Assembly: GCA_012842495.1 (NCBI GenBank)
Contig: DUSS01000070.1
Location: 18,503-82,502, forward strand
DNA: 64,000 nt
Source: Candidatus Fermentithermobacillaceae bacterium
GTDB taxonomy: Bacteria; Bacillota; Sulfobacillia; Fermentithermobacillales; DUSS01
Direction of reading: 5' to 3'
The notes beneath the pieces are model-generated. The model did no database searches, had not been told where the DNA came from, and worked only from the letters and a program-made list of their open reading frames with translations. Made by a program: the position numbers and the translations under genes. Positions 1 through 9,300 of this stretch are shown here, one piece after another (within the stretch, counting starts at the first letter, position 1; each line of letters opens with the position of its first letter).

Positions 1-140
1 TCAAAGACCTGCTTGCTCGCGTACCCTGGTGGGCCATGCATACCCGACCCGCGCTTGTTGGACACAAGGACCTGGTCAGGCAAGGCTGGGACCAAAAGCC
101 AAAGCCTCCTGTTTATCTGGGCAAGGACGCGCACCGGTAA
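1..140 (+). CDS. gerKA: Spore germination protein GerKA, C-terminal end (partial)
   Basis: Reading frame 3 is open from the window edge to the TAA at 138-140 and gives 45 residues. The segment KDLLARVPWWAMHTRPALVG resembles the conserved C-terminal tail of GerA-family A subunits, which typically has a PWW core followed by a basic RP motif before the hydrophilic end. GerKA is the large membrane subunit of a nutrient germinant receptor in the inner spore membrane. The order A-B-C with the next two genes is the standard gerK arrangement, which supports the call although only the tail is visible. Confidence 0.75.
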   Translation, partial: KDLLARVPWWAMHTRPALVGHKDLVRQGWDQKPKPPVYLGKDAHR

Positions 141-215
141 AAGGGGATGTAAGCTGAGTGACCGCGATGGACCGCTCTGAAAGGAAATCCAAACCAACGA
201 GGGGGTTACAGTGCG

Positions 216-1343
216 ATGGAAATTGAGGGCGGCAAGATCTCCGGCAGTCAATTGCTTGCGCTTCTAGTGCTGACACGCCTAGTGCCTGTGACTATCGAGT
301 TCCCGTTAGTAACGGGGATAAAATCTCCGCAGGACGCCTGGATCTCTAGTCTCGTAGGAACCGTCTTATCAATACTACCGGTTCTTTTGATGGTACGCCT
401 AAGTTTGAAGTATCCAGGCAAGACAATCATAGAGTACAGCCAGCTGCTTCTGGGTAAGTTTTTTGGAAAGATAGCCGGGTTTGTTCTGGTATGGTACTGG
501 CTCTCTATCGCAGCTACCATGTTGAGGTCAGTTGGAGATGCGTATACCACCGCCATTATGCCGGAGACGCCGATCCTTGCTTTCATCCTCGTAGTGGGTT
601 TTCTGAGCGCCAACGCTGCTCGGAGTGGGCTGGAAGTTGTCGGACGTCTAGGCGAAGTTAATATGCTGGTTGTAATCTTGTCTGTACTTCTTACATTGAG
701 CCTTCCTTACAAAGTCATGAATTTCGAGAATCTCTTACCCGTGCTTTCCAAAGGGATAAGACCAATTATGCTGCCCACGGGTACAGCGATTTCCTTTTTC
801 GTCGAGTTTATAATCCTGGGTATGGTAGCGCCTTATCTAAATAATCCTCAGACCTTAACCAAGTCTTCCCTCGGAGCAATCGCGATCTCGGGATTCATGA
901 TGACCGCCTTTACCGTTGTCCTAATAGCTGTTTTCGGACCGACAGTTTCGTCATTGATGCTACCGGCGTTCAGTCTCGCGAGAATGATAAGTATCGGTGA
1001 ATTCCTTGAAAGGCTTGAAGTCATCCCCATGAGCGCCTGGACAATAACTGTCGCGATTACACTGGCTTTTTTCTTATGGGCGAGCGCCGTGGCGACGGCT
1101 CAATTGCTCAGCCTCAAACGTTTCCAATCTCTGGTATATCCCTTGGCGGCAATAAGCGTCGCCTTCAGCATCCTGTTTTTTGAGAGTTTCTTTGATTTGG
1201 AACTCTACTTTAAAAAAATTTGGGTTCCTTATTCTCTTACGGTGACGCTGGGGATATCTATCATCCTGTATTTGGCTTCGTTTATAAGAGGTAGATCATC
1301 TGCCTCCACAAAGGTGACCGGGTTATGCCACCGAAATCATTAA
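216..1343 (+). CDS. gerKB: Spore germination permease GerKB (GerAB family)
   Basis: This 375-residue protein is hydrophobic throughout, with about ten predicted membrane segments, and has the amino-acid-permease-like sequence of the GerAB/GerKB family. It is the B subunit of a nutrient germinant receptor and is thought to bind the germinant in the inner spore membrane. The ATG at 216 follows GAGGGGG at about 199-205. The gene lies 75 bases after the gerKA stop and overlaps gerKC by 19 bases, so the three subunits are probably translationally coupled. Expression in the forespore under sigma G is expected for the family, but I did not identify that promoter because the operon start is outside the window. 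Confidence 0.9.
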   Translation: MEIEGGKISGSQLLALLVLTRLVPVTIEFPLVTGIKSPQDAWISSLVGTVLSILPVLLMVRLSLKYPGKTIIEYSQLLLGKFFGKIAGFVLVWYWLSIAATMLRSVGDAYTTAIMPETPILAFILVVGFLSANAARSGLEVVGRLGEVNMLVVILSVLLTLSLPYKVMNFENLLPVLSKGIRPIMLPTGTAISFFVEFIILGMVAPYLNNPQTLTKSSLGAIAISGFMMTAFTVVLIAVFGPTVSSLMLPAFSLARMISIGEFLERLEVIPMSAWTITVAITLAFFLWASAVATAQLLSLKRFQSLVYPLAAISVAFSILFFESFFDLELYFKKIWVPYSLTVTLGISIILYLASFIRGRSSASTKVTGLCHRNH

Positions 1344-2554
1344 GCAAATTCATAAACTTCATTTTCATAACCGCGTTTTTGGCATCAACATTGACGGGAT
1401 GCTGGAATCGGAGAGAGCTTGACACTCTGGGATTTGTCACGGCGCTAGGAGTGGACCGAACTGGAGAAGACAAGATTGAAATCACAGTTCACATCGCTAA
1501 ACCCTTCGCGATCGCGCGGGCGACCGAAGGAAGCGTCTCCCCAGAGAAGTCCTTCTGGGTAGTGAGCAGTACCGGTTCCACCGCGTTCGAAGCCATCCGG
1601 AACCTCCTTTTGCAATCACCCCGCAGACCTTTCTACGCTCATAACAGGTTTATCGTGATAGGAGAAGAATGCGCCCGGACAGGCGTTAAGGAGATCCTTG
1701 ACTTGTTTGCCCGCGACGGCGAAGCAAGACGTCTGGCCCGCGTGGAGGTAGTTAAAGGCGCTACTGCAAAAGACTTTATGCAGCAGGTAGAATTCGAATT
1801 GGAGCGTTTGCCATCGGAGGGGGGCCAAGGTATCTCCCGATCTGTTCAGGAAGGACTCTCTGCAGAACCGGTAGACTGCACCCTGAACAGCTTCCTCCAA
1901 TGGTTGGAAACCGAAGGCGTGGAACCCATCGCGGTACGCATAGACATGGTCCCCAAAAACCCCGCTGCCCCCAGCAACGTAGGGCATCTTTTGCGGGAGC
2001 AAGTCAAGATATCGAGCAAGCATGGCGGAGCTGCAGTGTTCAAAGGGGATAAACTTGTAGGGTGGCTTGACGAGAAGGAAATGAGAGGAGTCAACTGGGT
2101 CACGGGAAAGGTGAGAAGCGGAATACTGGTGATAGAGCAACCCAATGAGAAGGGCAAACTGGTATCGTTGGAGATCCTGCGGGCGAAAAGCAAGCTGCAG
2201 CCGGAAGTCAAAAACGGCGAGGTACTGGTTACGCTGAGAATCGATGCAGAAGCCAATCTGGGCGAAATGCAGGGCACTCTTGACCTCGTAAAATACCCAC
2301 AAGCGTGGACTGAAATGGAACGTAAAATGGTGGAAGCTATTGAGACGGAGGTCATGGCGGCAATATCCAAGGCAAAGGAGCTGAACTCAGACATTTTCGG
2401 GTTTGGTGCTGCGCTGAACCGCAGGCACCCGGAAGAGTGGGATTCTTTAAAAGATAGGTGGGACCTGGAATTCCCCCGCATCGACGTGAAGTTAGAGATT
2501 AACGCTAAACTCAGGCGCATGGGGTTGGTGACCCGAAGTTCGGAGCCGAGATAG
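1325..2554 (+). CDS. gerKC: Ger(x)C family spore germination lipoprotein GerKC
   Basis: This 409-residue protein begins with a lipoprotein signal: a hydrophobic stretch ends in LTGC, with the lipid-modified cysteine at about residue 26, followed by WNRRELD, a hallmark of GerAC/GerKC proteins. The Ger(x)C C-terminal domain fills the rest. It is the C subunit of the germinant receptor, anchored by lipid to the outer face of the inner spore membrane. AAAGGTG lies just upstream of the ATG at 1325 within the end of gerKB. Length is normal for the family. Confidence 0.92.
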   Translation: MPPKSLSKFINFIFITAFLASTLTGCWNRRELDTLGFVTALGVDRTGEDKIEITVHIAKPFAIARATEGSVSPEKSFWVVSSTGSTAFEAIRNLLLQSPRRPFYAHNRFIVIGEECARTGVKEILDLFARDGEARRLARVEVVKGATAKDFMQQVEFELERLPSEGGQGISRSVQEGLSAEPVDCTLNSFLQWLETEGVEPIAVRIDMVPKNPAAPSNVGHLLREQVKISSKHGGAAVFKGDKLVGWLDEKEMRGVNWVTGKVRSGILVIEQPNEKGKLVSLEILRAKSKLQPEVKNGEVLVTLRIDAEANLGEMQGTLDLVKYPQAWTEMERKMVEAIETEVMAAISKAKELNSDIFGFGAALNRRHPEEWDSLKDRWDLEFPRIDVKLEINAKLRRMGLVTRSSEPR

Positions 2555-2653
2555 CTGCCGGGCGACCGTATGGCGAGGTTAGGCCCGAATCTCGGCCTAG
2601 ACGGTTGACTTGTGGCAGTTCCCTTGCGGGAATCTCAAGGAGGTTTATGACAG

Positions 2654-2869
2654 CTGAACACCTTATTGCTTATCCTAGCCTTTGCGGTTATCGCAGCCTA
2701 CGAAATCCCCGAGATTATTCGCAGGAGAGAATGGAAGGAACTGGTTGTGTTCGGCGTGCTTCTCATCACCGGTTTCACTATAAGTCTCCTTCAAACAATC
2801 GGGGTAAGGGTTCCCAATCCCGTTAAGGGGATTGAGCTTATCATCAAGAAGATGAGTAACCTGTTTTAG
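2654..2869 (+). CDS. Small membrane protein of the gerK operon, probable CTG start
   Basis: This is a protein of about 71 residues with two hydrophobic segments, a central EIPEIIRRREWKEL stretch and an amphipathic C-terminus. Similar small proteins follow gerK-type operons in Clostridia; I recognise the pattern but know no assigned function. AAGGAGG at 2637-2643 leaves two in-frame candidates: CTG at 2654 (spacing 10) or TTG at 2666 (spacing 22). The ATG at 2647 is in another frame and its in-frame neighbour at 2648 is a stop. The CTG start also gives an N-terminus (M-N-T-L-L-L) that fits the relatives I recall. Position suggests a role in receptor assembly or germination, but this is inference. 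Confidence 0.7.
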   Translation: MNTLLLILAFAVIAAYEIPEIIRRREWKELVVFGVLLITGFTISLLQTIGVRVPNPVKGIELIIKKMSNLF

Positions 2870-3067
2870 AAGAACCCGTACTTAACTAGAAGACGCGGCA
2901 AGTGAGAAAAACGCTTCCGCAAGATCTACTCCGTCCTCAATGGCGACCGGAGGCATTCGGTCACGCCCCGACATGACGGTGCCATCCTCAGCCGTACGTT
3001 TAGCCTCTCTTCCACTCTCGCCGAGCTGTGGTAAAATCAGGGCGACCGTGTCCGAGGAGGCCCAGAG

Positions 3068-3667
3068 GTGGACGACATACTGCAACAAATCCTCGAAAGA
3101 CTGAAGGAATTAGGTCAAGGCCAGGAGGCCCTGCAACAAGGCCAGGGAGCGTTAGGCCTGCGACTTGAGCGCCTCGAGAAGGGGCAAGAAGCCCAGGGCC
3201 TGCGACTCGAGCGCCTCGAGGAGGGGCAAGAAGCCCAGGGCCTCCGACTCGAACGCCTCGAGAAAGTACAACAAGCCCAGGGTCTGCAACTCGAGCGCCT
3301 CGAGAAAGCGCAACAAGCCCAGGGCCTGCAACTCGAACGCCTCGAGAAAGCACAACAAGCCCAGGGTCTGCAACTCGAACGCCTCGAGAAAGCGCAACAA
3401 GCCCAGGGCCTGCGACTCGAGCGCCTCGAGAAAGGGCATGATGAGCTACGTTATACGCTATATCGCATTGAAGAAAACCTTCAGGGCCAGATCGTCAAAT
3501 TGGAGCTCAGGCTGGAGAACGAAGCTTTTCGGAAAATCGCGGCCCTCTTCGACGGATTCCAGCTACAGCGAGAAGTGCTGGAACGGATTGAGAAGAAGCT
3601 TGAGGCCTACGAAGAGCGCCTGGACGCTCACGATCATGAAATTCTTTTACTTCGCAGCAAGAAATAG
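3068..3667 (+). CDS. Tandem-repeat coiled-coil protein, function unknown
   Basis: A 199-residue soluble protein that I cannot assign to a named family. Residues 30-127 are seven copies of a 14-residue unit of the type GLxLERLEKxQQAQ, that is two heptads with leucines at coiled-coil core positions. A short heptad-rich N-terminus (DILQQILERLKELG) and a C-terminal helix-rich part (about 128-199) flank it, so the whole chain is probably one long coiled coil. It starts at GTG 3068 with GAGGAGG about eight bases upstream. There is no signal peptide or membrane segment. A weak -10-like TAAAAT lies at 3032-3037. It might be a scaffold or spacer protein; nothing nearby indicates its partner. Confidence 0.75.
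   Translation: MDDILQQILERLKELGQGQEALQQGQGALGLRLERLEKGQEAQGLRLERLEEGQEAQGLRLERLEKVQQAQGLQLERLEKAQQAQGLQLERLEKAQQAQGLQLERLEKAQQAQGLRLERLEKGHDELRYTLYRIEENLQGQIVKLELRLENEAFRKIAALFDGFQLQREVLERIEKKLEAYEERLDAHDHEILLLRSKK
3155..3448 (+). repeat. 42-bp coding minisatellite, seven units
   Basis: Seven head-to-tail 42-bp units encode the 14-residue coiled-coil repeat of the surrounding gene. The central units are nearly identical at the DNA level (consensus core ctcgagcgcctcgagaaa), while the first and last units diverge. The unit length is a multiple of three, so gain or loss of units keeps the frame. Such near-identity suggests recent expansion by slippage or unequal crossing-over. The repeat also keeps other frames open on both strands, which creates spurious reading frames. 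Confidence 0.9.
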
Positions 3668-3798
3668 CGAAGCTGCTCAGTACGGTATGTTCTGTGTAGG
3701 TCCCGCTGGGAACCTGCCCAAGAACTTCCGGTACCAGAGCTTCCACCTCGTCACGCACAGCAACTCTCTTACCAAAGGGTCTGGAAGGCAGGCGCACC

Positions 3799-3830
3799 AA
3801 AAAACCGGACGCACGTTCTCTGCGTCCGGT
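3799..3830 (-). terminator. Intrinsic terminator of fmdB
   Basis: A perfect 10-bp stem (3804-3813 pairs with 3821-3830, ACCGGACGCA arm) with a 7-base loop is followed on the minus strand by a run of T (the A run at 3799-3804 on the plus strand). It lies 62 bases after the fmdB stop, so it should end that transcript. Confidence 0.85.
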
Positions 3831-3892
3831 CTGCTCAATTTGCCGGCTGCGTCTCGTGCCGCTCTGCGGAGGAGCGGTTATGTTTTCGCCAT

Positions 3893-4129
3893 TTACGAAT
3901 CGGCGGCCTTGGTCTCCCCGCTGTCCTGCTTTGCTTTGTCTTTATATTCTTTAGATCTATTATCGGTGGTATAGAATCCCGAACCCTTGAATATGACGGC
4001 CACGTTATGGCCTATGACTCTGGAAACGGTCCCTCCGCACTTAGGGCACGTCTTGAGAGGCTCATCGGTTATCTTCTGCATCACCTCAAAAACGCCGCAT
4101 TTACCGCACTTGTACTCGTATATCGGCAA
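3893..4129 (-). CDS. FmdB-family zinc ribbon protein
   Basis: A 78-residue protein that begins [12 protein letters not shown] and has two CxxC pairs (C8/C11 and C28/C31), the zinc-ribbon signature of the FmdB/CxxC_CxxC_SSSS family. The charged tail ([13 protein letters not shown]) is usual. The family name comes from a putative regulator of methylotroph formamidase genes, but the molecular role in most bacteria is unknown. It starts at TTG 4129 with AAGGAGG nine bases upstream. It is a single-gene unit: the terminator at 3799-3830 follows, and the hydrogenase operon ends 246 bases upstream. Confidence 0.88.
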   Translation of the reverse strand: MPIYEYKCGKCGVFEVMQKITDEPLKTCPKCGGTVSRVIGHNVAVIFKGSGFYTTDNRSKEYKDKAKQDSGETKAADS

Positions 4130-4303
4130 CGTTCCATACCTCCTTCGCGCAGCGTGATTGATATTATGGACTCGAGGTCCACCTTGTAGGTATAGGATCC
4201 CGCCGGGGAAAAGTCAAGGTTGCGGAGGGCATCCGAGGATTTGCGGTACTGGCGCAGCCAGCTCCGGAACCTTGGACATGCGGAGGACTTACGGAGATGT
4301 GCA

Positions 4304-4330
4304 GGTGGCGCATCGCCCGGACGCGCCACC
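4304..4330 (-). other. Hairpin downstream of hydA
   Basis: GGTGGCGC (4304-4311) pairs with GCGCCACC (4323-4330) across an 11-base loop. It sits 46 bases beyond the hydA stop on the minus strand. No T run follows, so it may protect the 3' end or be a weak or factor-assisted terminator of the hydrogenase operon. Confidence 0.35.
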
Positions 4331-4375
4331 CGTCCCGCAAAAGAGTATCCTCACATCCCCGAAAGACCGCTCGAA

Positions 4376-6169
4376 CTAATCCTGGCCATCTCCGCCCGCA
4401 GCTTGATCCACGTCCACGGGCCACACCGCTGCTCCGGCTTTCTCCACCATCGTCCCAAAGGCGTGCCTCCACCGGTAGGTCGTATGAAGCAGTTTCTTCG
4501 ATTTGGGCCCAAGGGGCTTCCCGAGGTACGTACGATAGAGTTCCTGCACCGCCGGGTTTTCATGCGACTTCCGCAGGGGCATGCTCCTGTCGGCCTCGTA
4601 TATTGCGGCGATCCTCTTTTGTCTTACCTCGCCGTTCGTGGGTATGGGTTGACCGCCACCGCCGATGCATCCTCCGGGACAGGTCATTATCTCAATAAAG
4701 TGGTATTTTTCGCCCGCCTTCACCCTCTCGAGGAGCGCTCTCGCATTGGAAAGACCATGAGCTACCGCCACCCTCAAGGTGGTTCCGTCCATCTGGACCT
4801 CGGCTTCCTTTATCGATTCCATGCCTCTGACGGGCTCGAAATCTACCGCTGGCAAAGTCTTGCCGGTATGAAGCTCATACGCCGTTCTGAGGGCCGCTTC
4901 CATGACCCCTCCAGTGGCACCAAATATCACGCCTGCGCCGGTCGAAATGCCCAGAGGCGCATCGTACTCCCCGTCTTCGAGGTTCTGGAAATCAATTCCT
5001 GCCTGCTTGATCATGCGGGCAAGCTCCCTCACGGTAAGCACATAGTCGACGTCCTGGTAACCGGAGGCGGTCATCTCAGGTCTCTGACATTCGAACTTCT
5101 TCGCGGTGCACGGCATGATCGACACCACGACGATGGAGGACGGGTCGATCCCGGCTTTCTCCGCGTAGTAGGTCTTCGCCAGCGCCCCGAACATCTGCTG
5201 AGGGGACTTGCATGAAGAGACGTTGTCGGCCAGTTCCGGGTAGAACTGCTCCATGAATTTTATCCACCCGGGGCTGCACGAAGTGATGAGAGGAAGAGGA
5301 CCGCCCTCCTCGAGACGTTCGAGAAGTTCCGACCCTTCTTCCATAATAGTGACGTCGGCCGCAAAATCGGTGTCAAATACTTTGGCAAACCCCAGACGCC
5401 GCAAAGCTGCCACCATCTTCCCGGTGGATACCGAACCATAGGGAAGCCCGAATTCCTCTCCTATAGCTACCCTTGTCGCCGGGGCGGTTTGAACGATGAC
5501 ATGTTTGGACCGGTCGGACAGGGCCTTCCATACTTCTTCCGTATAGTCCTTCTCGTACAATGCACCTACGGGGCACACGAGCACACACTGACCGCACTGC
5601 ACACAGGCACTGTCGGCCAGGGTTCCCCCCCAGGCCGGCCCGATGGTGGTACCGATACCCCTCTTGAAAGGCCCTATTGCGTCAACGCCCTGTATCTTCT
5701 GGCAGACAGCCACGCACCGTCTGCACAGAATACACTTGTTTGGGTCCCTGACGATAGCCGGGGTTGAGTCGTCAATGGGCTTCAGCGCCTTTTTCCCCTG
5801 AAACCGCACGTGGCGTATACCCAGGCGCTCGGCCAGGGTCTGCAGCTCGCAATTGAGGTTCCTCGGACAGGTCGGACATTCGTAGGGGTGGTCGGAAAGG
5901 ATTAGCTCGACCGCAAGCCTTCGTGCCCGGCGCACCCTCGGGGTATTTGTGTAAACGACCATCCCCGGTTGGACCTGGGTCACGCAGGCCGCCTGAAGGG
6001 TCTTGGCCTTCTCCACTTCGACTACGCAAACGCGGCACGAGCCGATGGCGTTCACGTCTTTTAAGTAGCACAGGGTCGGGATATCGATCCCGGCAGCCCT
6101 GGCAGCTTCCACCACATTTGTGCCCTCTTTCACCGTTACTTGCTTTCCGTCAATGGTCAGGGTGACCAT
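4376..6169 (-). CDS. hydA: [FeFe] hydrogenase catalytic subunit HydA
   Basis: About 597 residues. Order of domains: N-terminal [2Fe-2S] ferredoxin domain (cysteines near 34, 45, 48, 62), His-Cys motif region (about 94-107), two [4Fe-4S] clusters (CILCRRC and CVQCGQC), then the H-cluster domain with TSCSPGW (about 297), MPCTAKK (about 352) and the CPGGCIGGGGQP motif (about 497). It reduces protons or oxidises H2 and, with the NuoE- and NuoF-like subunits of this operon, should couple H2 to NAD(P)H and ferredoxin in the cytoplasm. The first motif has serine where many enzymes have the second cysteine of TSCCPxW; I recall this variant from other trimeric enzymes. The ATG at 6169 is preferred to the GTG at 6181, because AAGGGAG directly abuts that GTG. 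No maturase genes (hydEFG) are in the window. Confidence 0.95.
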   Translation of the reverse strand: MVTLTIDGKQVTVKEGTNVVEAARAAGIDIPTLCYLKDVNAIGSCRVCVVEVEKAKTLQAACVTQVQPGMVVYTNTPRVRRARRLAVELILSDHPYECPTCPRNLNCELQTLAERLGIRHVRFQGKKALKPIDDSTPAIVRDPNKCILCRRCVAVCQKIQGVDAIGPFKRGIGTTIGPAWGGTLADSACVQCGQCVLVCPVGALYEKDYTEEVWKALSDRSKHVIVQTAPATRVAIGEEFGLPYGSVSTGKMVAALRRLGFAKVFDTDFAADVTIMEEGSELLERLEEGGPLPLITSCSPGWIKFMEQFYPELADNVSSCKSPQQMFGALAKTYYAEKAGIDPSSIVVVSIMPCTAKKFECQRPEMTASGYQDVDYVLTVRELARMIKQAGIDFQNLEDGEYDAPLGISTGAGVIFGATGGVMEAALRTAYELHTGKTLPAVDFEPVRGMESIKEAEVQMDGTTLRVAVAHGLSNARALLERVKAGEKYHFIEIMTCPGGCIGGGGQPIPTNGEVRQKRIAAIYEADRSMPLRKSHENPAVQELYRTYLGKPLGPKSKKLLHTTYRWRHAFGTMVEKAGAAVWPVDVDQAAGGDGQD

Positions 6170-6330
6170 CTCTAGCGCCACTCCCTTCTATTTTCGCCCT
6201 TTCCCGTGTGTATCAAGATGCCCGGTTTCCGGCGGCGGGTCACACCGCTTCCGGTCTTCCTTACCCCGCTCTACACCGGACGATGTGGCCAGGAAACTGC
6301 CTGGAGCCCGCCGCGCCCATCCCAGGCCCG

Positions 6331-9300
6331 TCATTGTTTCACGTCGCATCTCAGGCACCTCGCCGCTTCCTTCTGGGCCGATGCGGCGTCAAATCCGGCT
6401 TCCACCTCCACGAAAGATGATCGCCGCTGTGAAGGAGGGATTTCCCGAGCTCTTACCCTGGGCAGCTTATCCTCGATGATGGGGCCGGAAATCTTGCGTT
6501 CATGGCGGGAATCCCGCACCACTTTATCCTTTCCGCCGAGGTACTCATGGATGGACTGGGCCGCGAGTTTTCCTTGAGCGATAGCTTCCACGACCGTCTT
6601 GGGCCCGAGTACACAGTCGCCTCCGGCGAAAACTCCCGGTACGTTGGTCGCCAGGGTCCTCGGGTCACACTGGAAGATGCCGCCCTGCTTGAATTTGAGC
6701 CCGTCCTGGGAAAATCCCGTTACATCCGGAACCTGCCCGATGGCCTCGATGAAAACGTCGCACTCGAGTTCAAAGGTAGACCCTTCGACCGGCTCGGTTC
6801 TGCGCCTTCCGGAAGCGTCGAAGCCGGTGGCCCTCATCCGGACGCACGAAACCCGCTCTACCATACCGGAACCAGATAGTCCCACCGGGTTGGTCAGCGC
6901 CTGAATCTCGACGCCTTCTTCTTTGGCGGCCTTGATTTCTCCGGTGTCGGCCGGCATATCTTCCTCACGCCGCCTGTAGAGAATGGTGACTTTCTTTGCG
7001 CCGAGCCTCAGGGAAGATCTCGCGGCGTCCATGGCGACGTTTCCGCCGCCCACGACCACCACGTTCTTTCCCCTAACGTCGTCGGGCTTACCTAAGTTGA
7101 GGTTTCTCAGAAACTCCACCCCTGAATAGACGCCTTTCAGGTCTTCGCCGGGAATACCCATCTTTTGGTCCTTGTGAGCTCCTATAGCCACGAACACGGC
7201 GTCATGGGTCTCCCTGATCCTCTCCCAGGAAATATCTTGACCGACCCGCACCCCGGTCCTTATCTTCACGCCCAGTCTCTGTATGAGTTCGATGTCCCTG
7301 TTCAGAGCGTCCTTAGGCAACCGGTATGCGGGGATACCCACCGCGAGCATTCCCCCGGCTACGGGTAGCGCCTCGTAGACGGTCACGTCGTACCCCTTCA
7401 GCGCGAGGTAGTAACCGCAGGTCAAGCCGGCGGGACCCGCCCCCACGATCCCGACGCTCTTGTCCTTGGGCGGCTCCCTGCCGGGGACGGGCCTTGAACC
7501 GTTCAAGCTCGCCGCGAAGTCTGCGGCAAACCGCTTGAGATCCCTTATCGCCAGGGCTTCGTCGAGTTGCGCTCTCCGGCACTTGCCTTCGCATGGATGA
7601 TGGCACACCCTGCCGCACACCACGGGAAACGGGTTCTCCCTGAGGATCTCCTCGTAAGCTTCGACGAATCGACCCTGCCTGATGAGATCGATGTAAACCG
7701 GGACATCCACGTTTGCCGGACAGGTGTTCCTGCACGGAGCGTCGAACAGCGCGGCGCATACCGACGCCGGGCACTTTTTATCCCTGATATGGGCATCGTA
7801 TTCATCCCTGAAGTACCTGATGGTCGAAAGCACGGGGTTGGGAGCGGTTTGCCCGAGGCCGCACATGGCCGAGTCCTTGATAATCTTCCCCATTTCTTCG
7901 AGGAGCTCCACGTCGCCTTCCTTGCCTTCGCCCCGGGTGATACGCCGCAGGATCTCCAGCATCCTGGCAGTCCCTATTCTGCACGGGGCACACTTTCCGC
8001 AGGACTCGCTCTGTACGAATTCCAGGAAGAACTTGGCGAAGTCCACCATGCAGGTGTCTTCATCCACCGCGATGAGCCCGCCGGAGCCCATGATGGCGCC
8101 GAGCTCAGTGAGAGACTCGTAATCGACGGGGGTGTTGAGGTACTGAACGGGTATGCACCCGCCCGACGGTCCCCCGATTTGGATGGCTTTGAGTTTTTTG
8201 CCCTTGGGAACGCCGCCTCCTACGTCGTAAACGATCTCGCCCAGGCTGATTCCCATGGGGACCTCGACCAGCCCGTTGTTGTTTACTTTGCCAGAAAGGG
8301 CGAAGACGGCCGTCCCCTTGGATCCTTTCGTGCCCATGGAAGCAAACCACTCAGGTCCTTTTCTAATAATGGCGGGCACGTTGGAAAGGGTCTTAACGTT
8401 GTTGATGACCGTCGGTTTCCCCCATAGGCCGGACGTAGCGGGGAACGGAGGTCGTGGTCTGGGCTCTCCTCTTTGTCCCATGATCGAGTTGAGAAGCGCC
8501 GTCTCCTCGCCGCACACAAAGGCGCCGGCGCCGAGCCTCACCTCGATGTCGAAACTGAACTCCTTGCCGAGGATGTTCTGCCCAAGGAGATTCATCTCCC
8601 TGGCTTGTTTGATGGCGTTCTGAATCCTTTTCACCGCCAGCGGGTACTCAGCACGAACATATACGTAGCCCCGGGATGCTCCGATGGCATAACCAGCTAT
8701 CGTCATTCCCTCCACGACCCGGTGAGGGTCCCCTTCCAGGACCGAGCGGTCCATGAAAGCCCCCGGATCGCCTTCGTCGGCGTTACACACGACGTATTTC
8801 GGGCTGCCGGTTGCTTTAGCCGTAAGTTCCCACTTGAGACCAGTTGGGAACCCAGCGCCTCCCCTTCCCCTCAACCCCGACCTCTTGATCACGTCTATCA
8901 CTTGCTCCGGGGTCATCTCTTCGAGCACCTTGGCTAGAGCGAAGTAGCCGTCTCGCGCGATATACTCTTCGATGGATTCGGGATTGATGATTCCGCAATT
9001 CTCCAGGACTACGCGGGTTTGCTTATGGAAGAAAGGTATGTCCTTGAAATCGACTACGGCTGTCTCTTTTTCCGGCTCTTTATAGAGAAGCCTTTCCACA
9101 ACGCGTCCCTTGAGAAGATGTTCCTCCACGAGTTCCGGAACATCTTCCTGCTGGACACCGCAGTAGAAGACGCCTTCGGGGTAAACCACCATGTTGGGCC
9201 CGAACCGGCAGAATCCGAAGCATCCGGTCTGGACCACTTTCACTTCGGAGGAAAGCCCGCGCCTGGATATCTCCTCGGACAGCGCGTCCATAAGTTTCCG

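Noticed and set aside
2882..3088. Minus-strand frame after the germination operon
   Set aside because: No family similarity that I recognise, and it overlaps the start of the coiled-coil gene. Left as intergenic.
3507..3800. A 97-codon minus-strand frame between the coiled-coil gene and fmdB
   Set aside because: It overlaps the coiled-coil gene, lies beyond the fmdB terminator and has no recognisable motif or ribosome-binding site.
3165..3974. Other open frames on both strands across the 42-bp repeat
   Set aside because: The repeat unit is a multiple of three, so it keeps several frames open. Only the GTG 3068 frame has a ribosome-binding site and a credible heptad pattern.
4220..5215. Long plus-strand frame antisense to hydA
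   Set aside because: Shadow of the GC-rich hydA coding sequence; its translation has no domain and hydA is unambiguous.
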